Shown here piece after piece: positions 6,616-6,940 of a stretch of 6,940 bases of DNA (positions within the stretch are counted from its first letter, which is position 1; each line of letters opens with the position of its first letter). Location: positions 1-6,940 of the forward strand of contig JAFDXS010000124.1 of the NCBI GenBank assembly GCA_018267795.1. The letters are read 5' to 3'. Under the pieces are notes generated by a model. It was not told the origin of the DNA. It ran no database searches and was given only the letters and a program-made list of their open reading frames with translations. The position numbers and the translations under genes were made by a program. The stretch is from Bacteroidota bacterium. Its GTDB lineage: Bacteria; Bacteroidota; Bacteroidia; Chitinophagales; Chitinophagaceae.

Positions 6616-6940
6616 TCACTTATTATTCCTAATTCTGTTAAGAAGGTAATCTAAGCCCAGAAGTTCGGCAGTGGTGGCTACTGCGGTGATGCTGACACCG
6701 AGTACGCCGTGCAGGTTTGAGTTCTGCCCAGTGAGAAAGAGATTGGGTATGCGTGTGCGTGTGCCTATGCTGGTTTCATTAGGGTGGTTTACATCTTTTA
6801 GAATACCATATAGAGAGCCGTCGGGTGTTGCTGTGTAATCTCTGTATGTGAGCGGCGTAGCAATACTTTGAGCGAGGACATTTCCTTTTAATGAAGGTAT
6901 GCGCTGATATATTTTCTGCAATAGAACTTCTGCCTTCTGC
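6616..6940 (-). CDS. FAD/NAD(P)-dependent oxidoreductase, CrtI/retinol saturase-like (5'-truncated)
   Basis: Only the last 107 residues are in the window. The frame is open to base 6940, and the TTG at 6921-6919 is an internal Leu codon, not a start. The fragment shows the characteristic C-terminus of the phytoene desaturase/all-trans-retinol 13,14-reductase-like flavoproteins: STPLTYRDYTGTPEGS-like ATPLTYRDYTATPDGS (27-42), LYGILKDVNHP (43-53), RTRIPNLFLTGQN (61-73) and the FAD-contacting NLHGVLGVSITAV (75-87). It ends at TGA (6618-6616). Whole members have around 500 residues, so most of the protein, including the N-terminal Rossmann GxGxxG, is missing. The substrate cannot be told from this end: carotenoid, retinoid-like and other polyene or lipid substrates all occur in the family. 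It lies 99 bases upstream of the HMA-NTF2 gene on the same strand, and no clear terminator is seen between them. Confidence 0.88.
   Translation of the reverse strand, partial: QKAEVLLQKIYQRIPSLKGNVLAQSIATPLTYRDYTATPDGSLYGILKDVNHPNETSIGTRTRIPNLFLTGQNSNLHGVLGVSITAVATTAELLGLDYLLNRIRNNK

Noticed and set aside
6919..6921. TTG as the start of a 101-residue minus-strand protein
   Set aside because: The frame continues open to base 6940 and the protein is plainly the C-terminal end of a much longer flavoprotein.

Overview
The window looks like ordinary chromosomal DNA from a member of the Bacteroidota, most likely close to the Chitinophagaceae/Chitinophagales (inferred). The supporting signs are a secreted protein ending in a type IX secretion (T9SS) sorting domain, a perfect Bacteroidota -7 promoter element (TAnnTTTG) before citrate synthase, no Shine-Dalgarno sequence before any of the four visible start codons, and a RecF and an FAD oxidoreductase of the form common in that phylum. 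The assignment rests on motif recognition, not on a search.

Layout. 1-720 (+) is the C-terminal two thirds of RecF, cut by the window start and followed at once by a small putative terminator. 776-3277 (+) is a large secreted protein: signal peptide, a conserved N-terminal module seen in many Bacteroidota cell-surface proteins, Ig/PKD-like repeats and a T9SS sorting domain. 3278-3465 is non-coding and carries the promoter for citrate synthase (3466-4785, +), which is the mitochondrial-like type with all catalytic residues. A good intrinsic terminator (4806-4836) separates it from a deoxyhypusine synthase-family enzyme (4878-5852, +). A second strong terminator (5874-5914) closes the plus-strand block. 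Two minus-strand genes converge on it: an HMA (metal-binding) domain joined to an NTF2/SnoaL-like domain (5887-6516) and, upstream of that, the C-terminal end of a CrtI/retinol-saturase-like FAD oxidoreductase (6616-6940, cut by the window end).

The genes do not form one obvious pathway. RecF is DNA repair, citrate synthase is central carbon metabolism, and the deoxyhypusine synthase-like enzyme probably belongs to polyamine metabolism. The HMA protein and the oxidoreductase share a strand and might be co-transcribed. I see no mobile element, CRISPR array, RNA gene, phage gene or defence system, and no clear case for an undescribed multi-gene system. The points most worth a second look are the substrate-pocket changes in the deoxyhypusine synthase-like enzyme, the HMA-NTF2 fusion, and the plus-strand terminator that doubles as the 3' coding end of the convergent gene.
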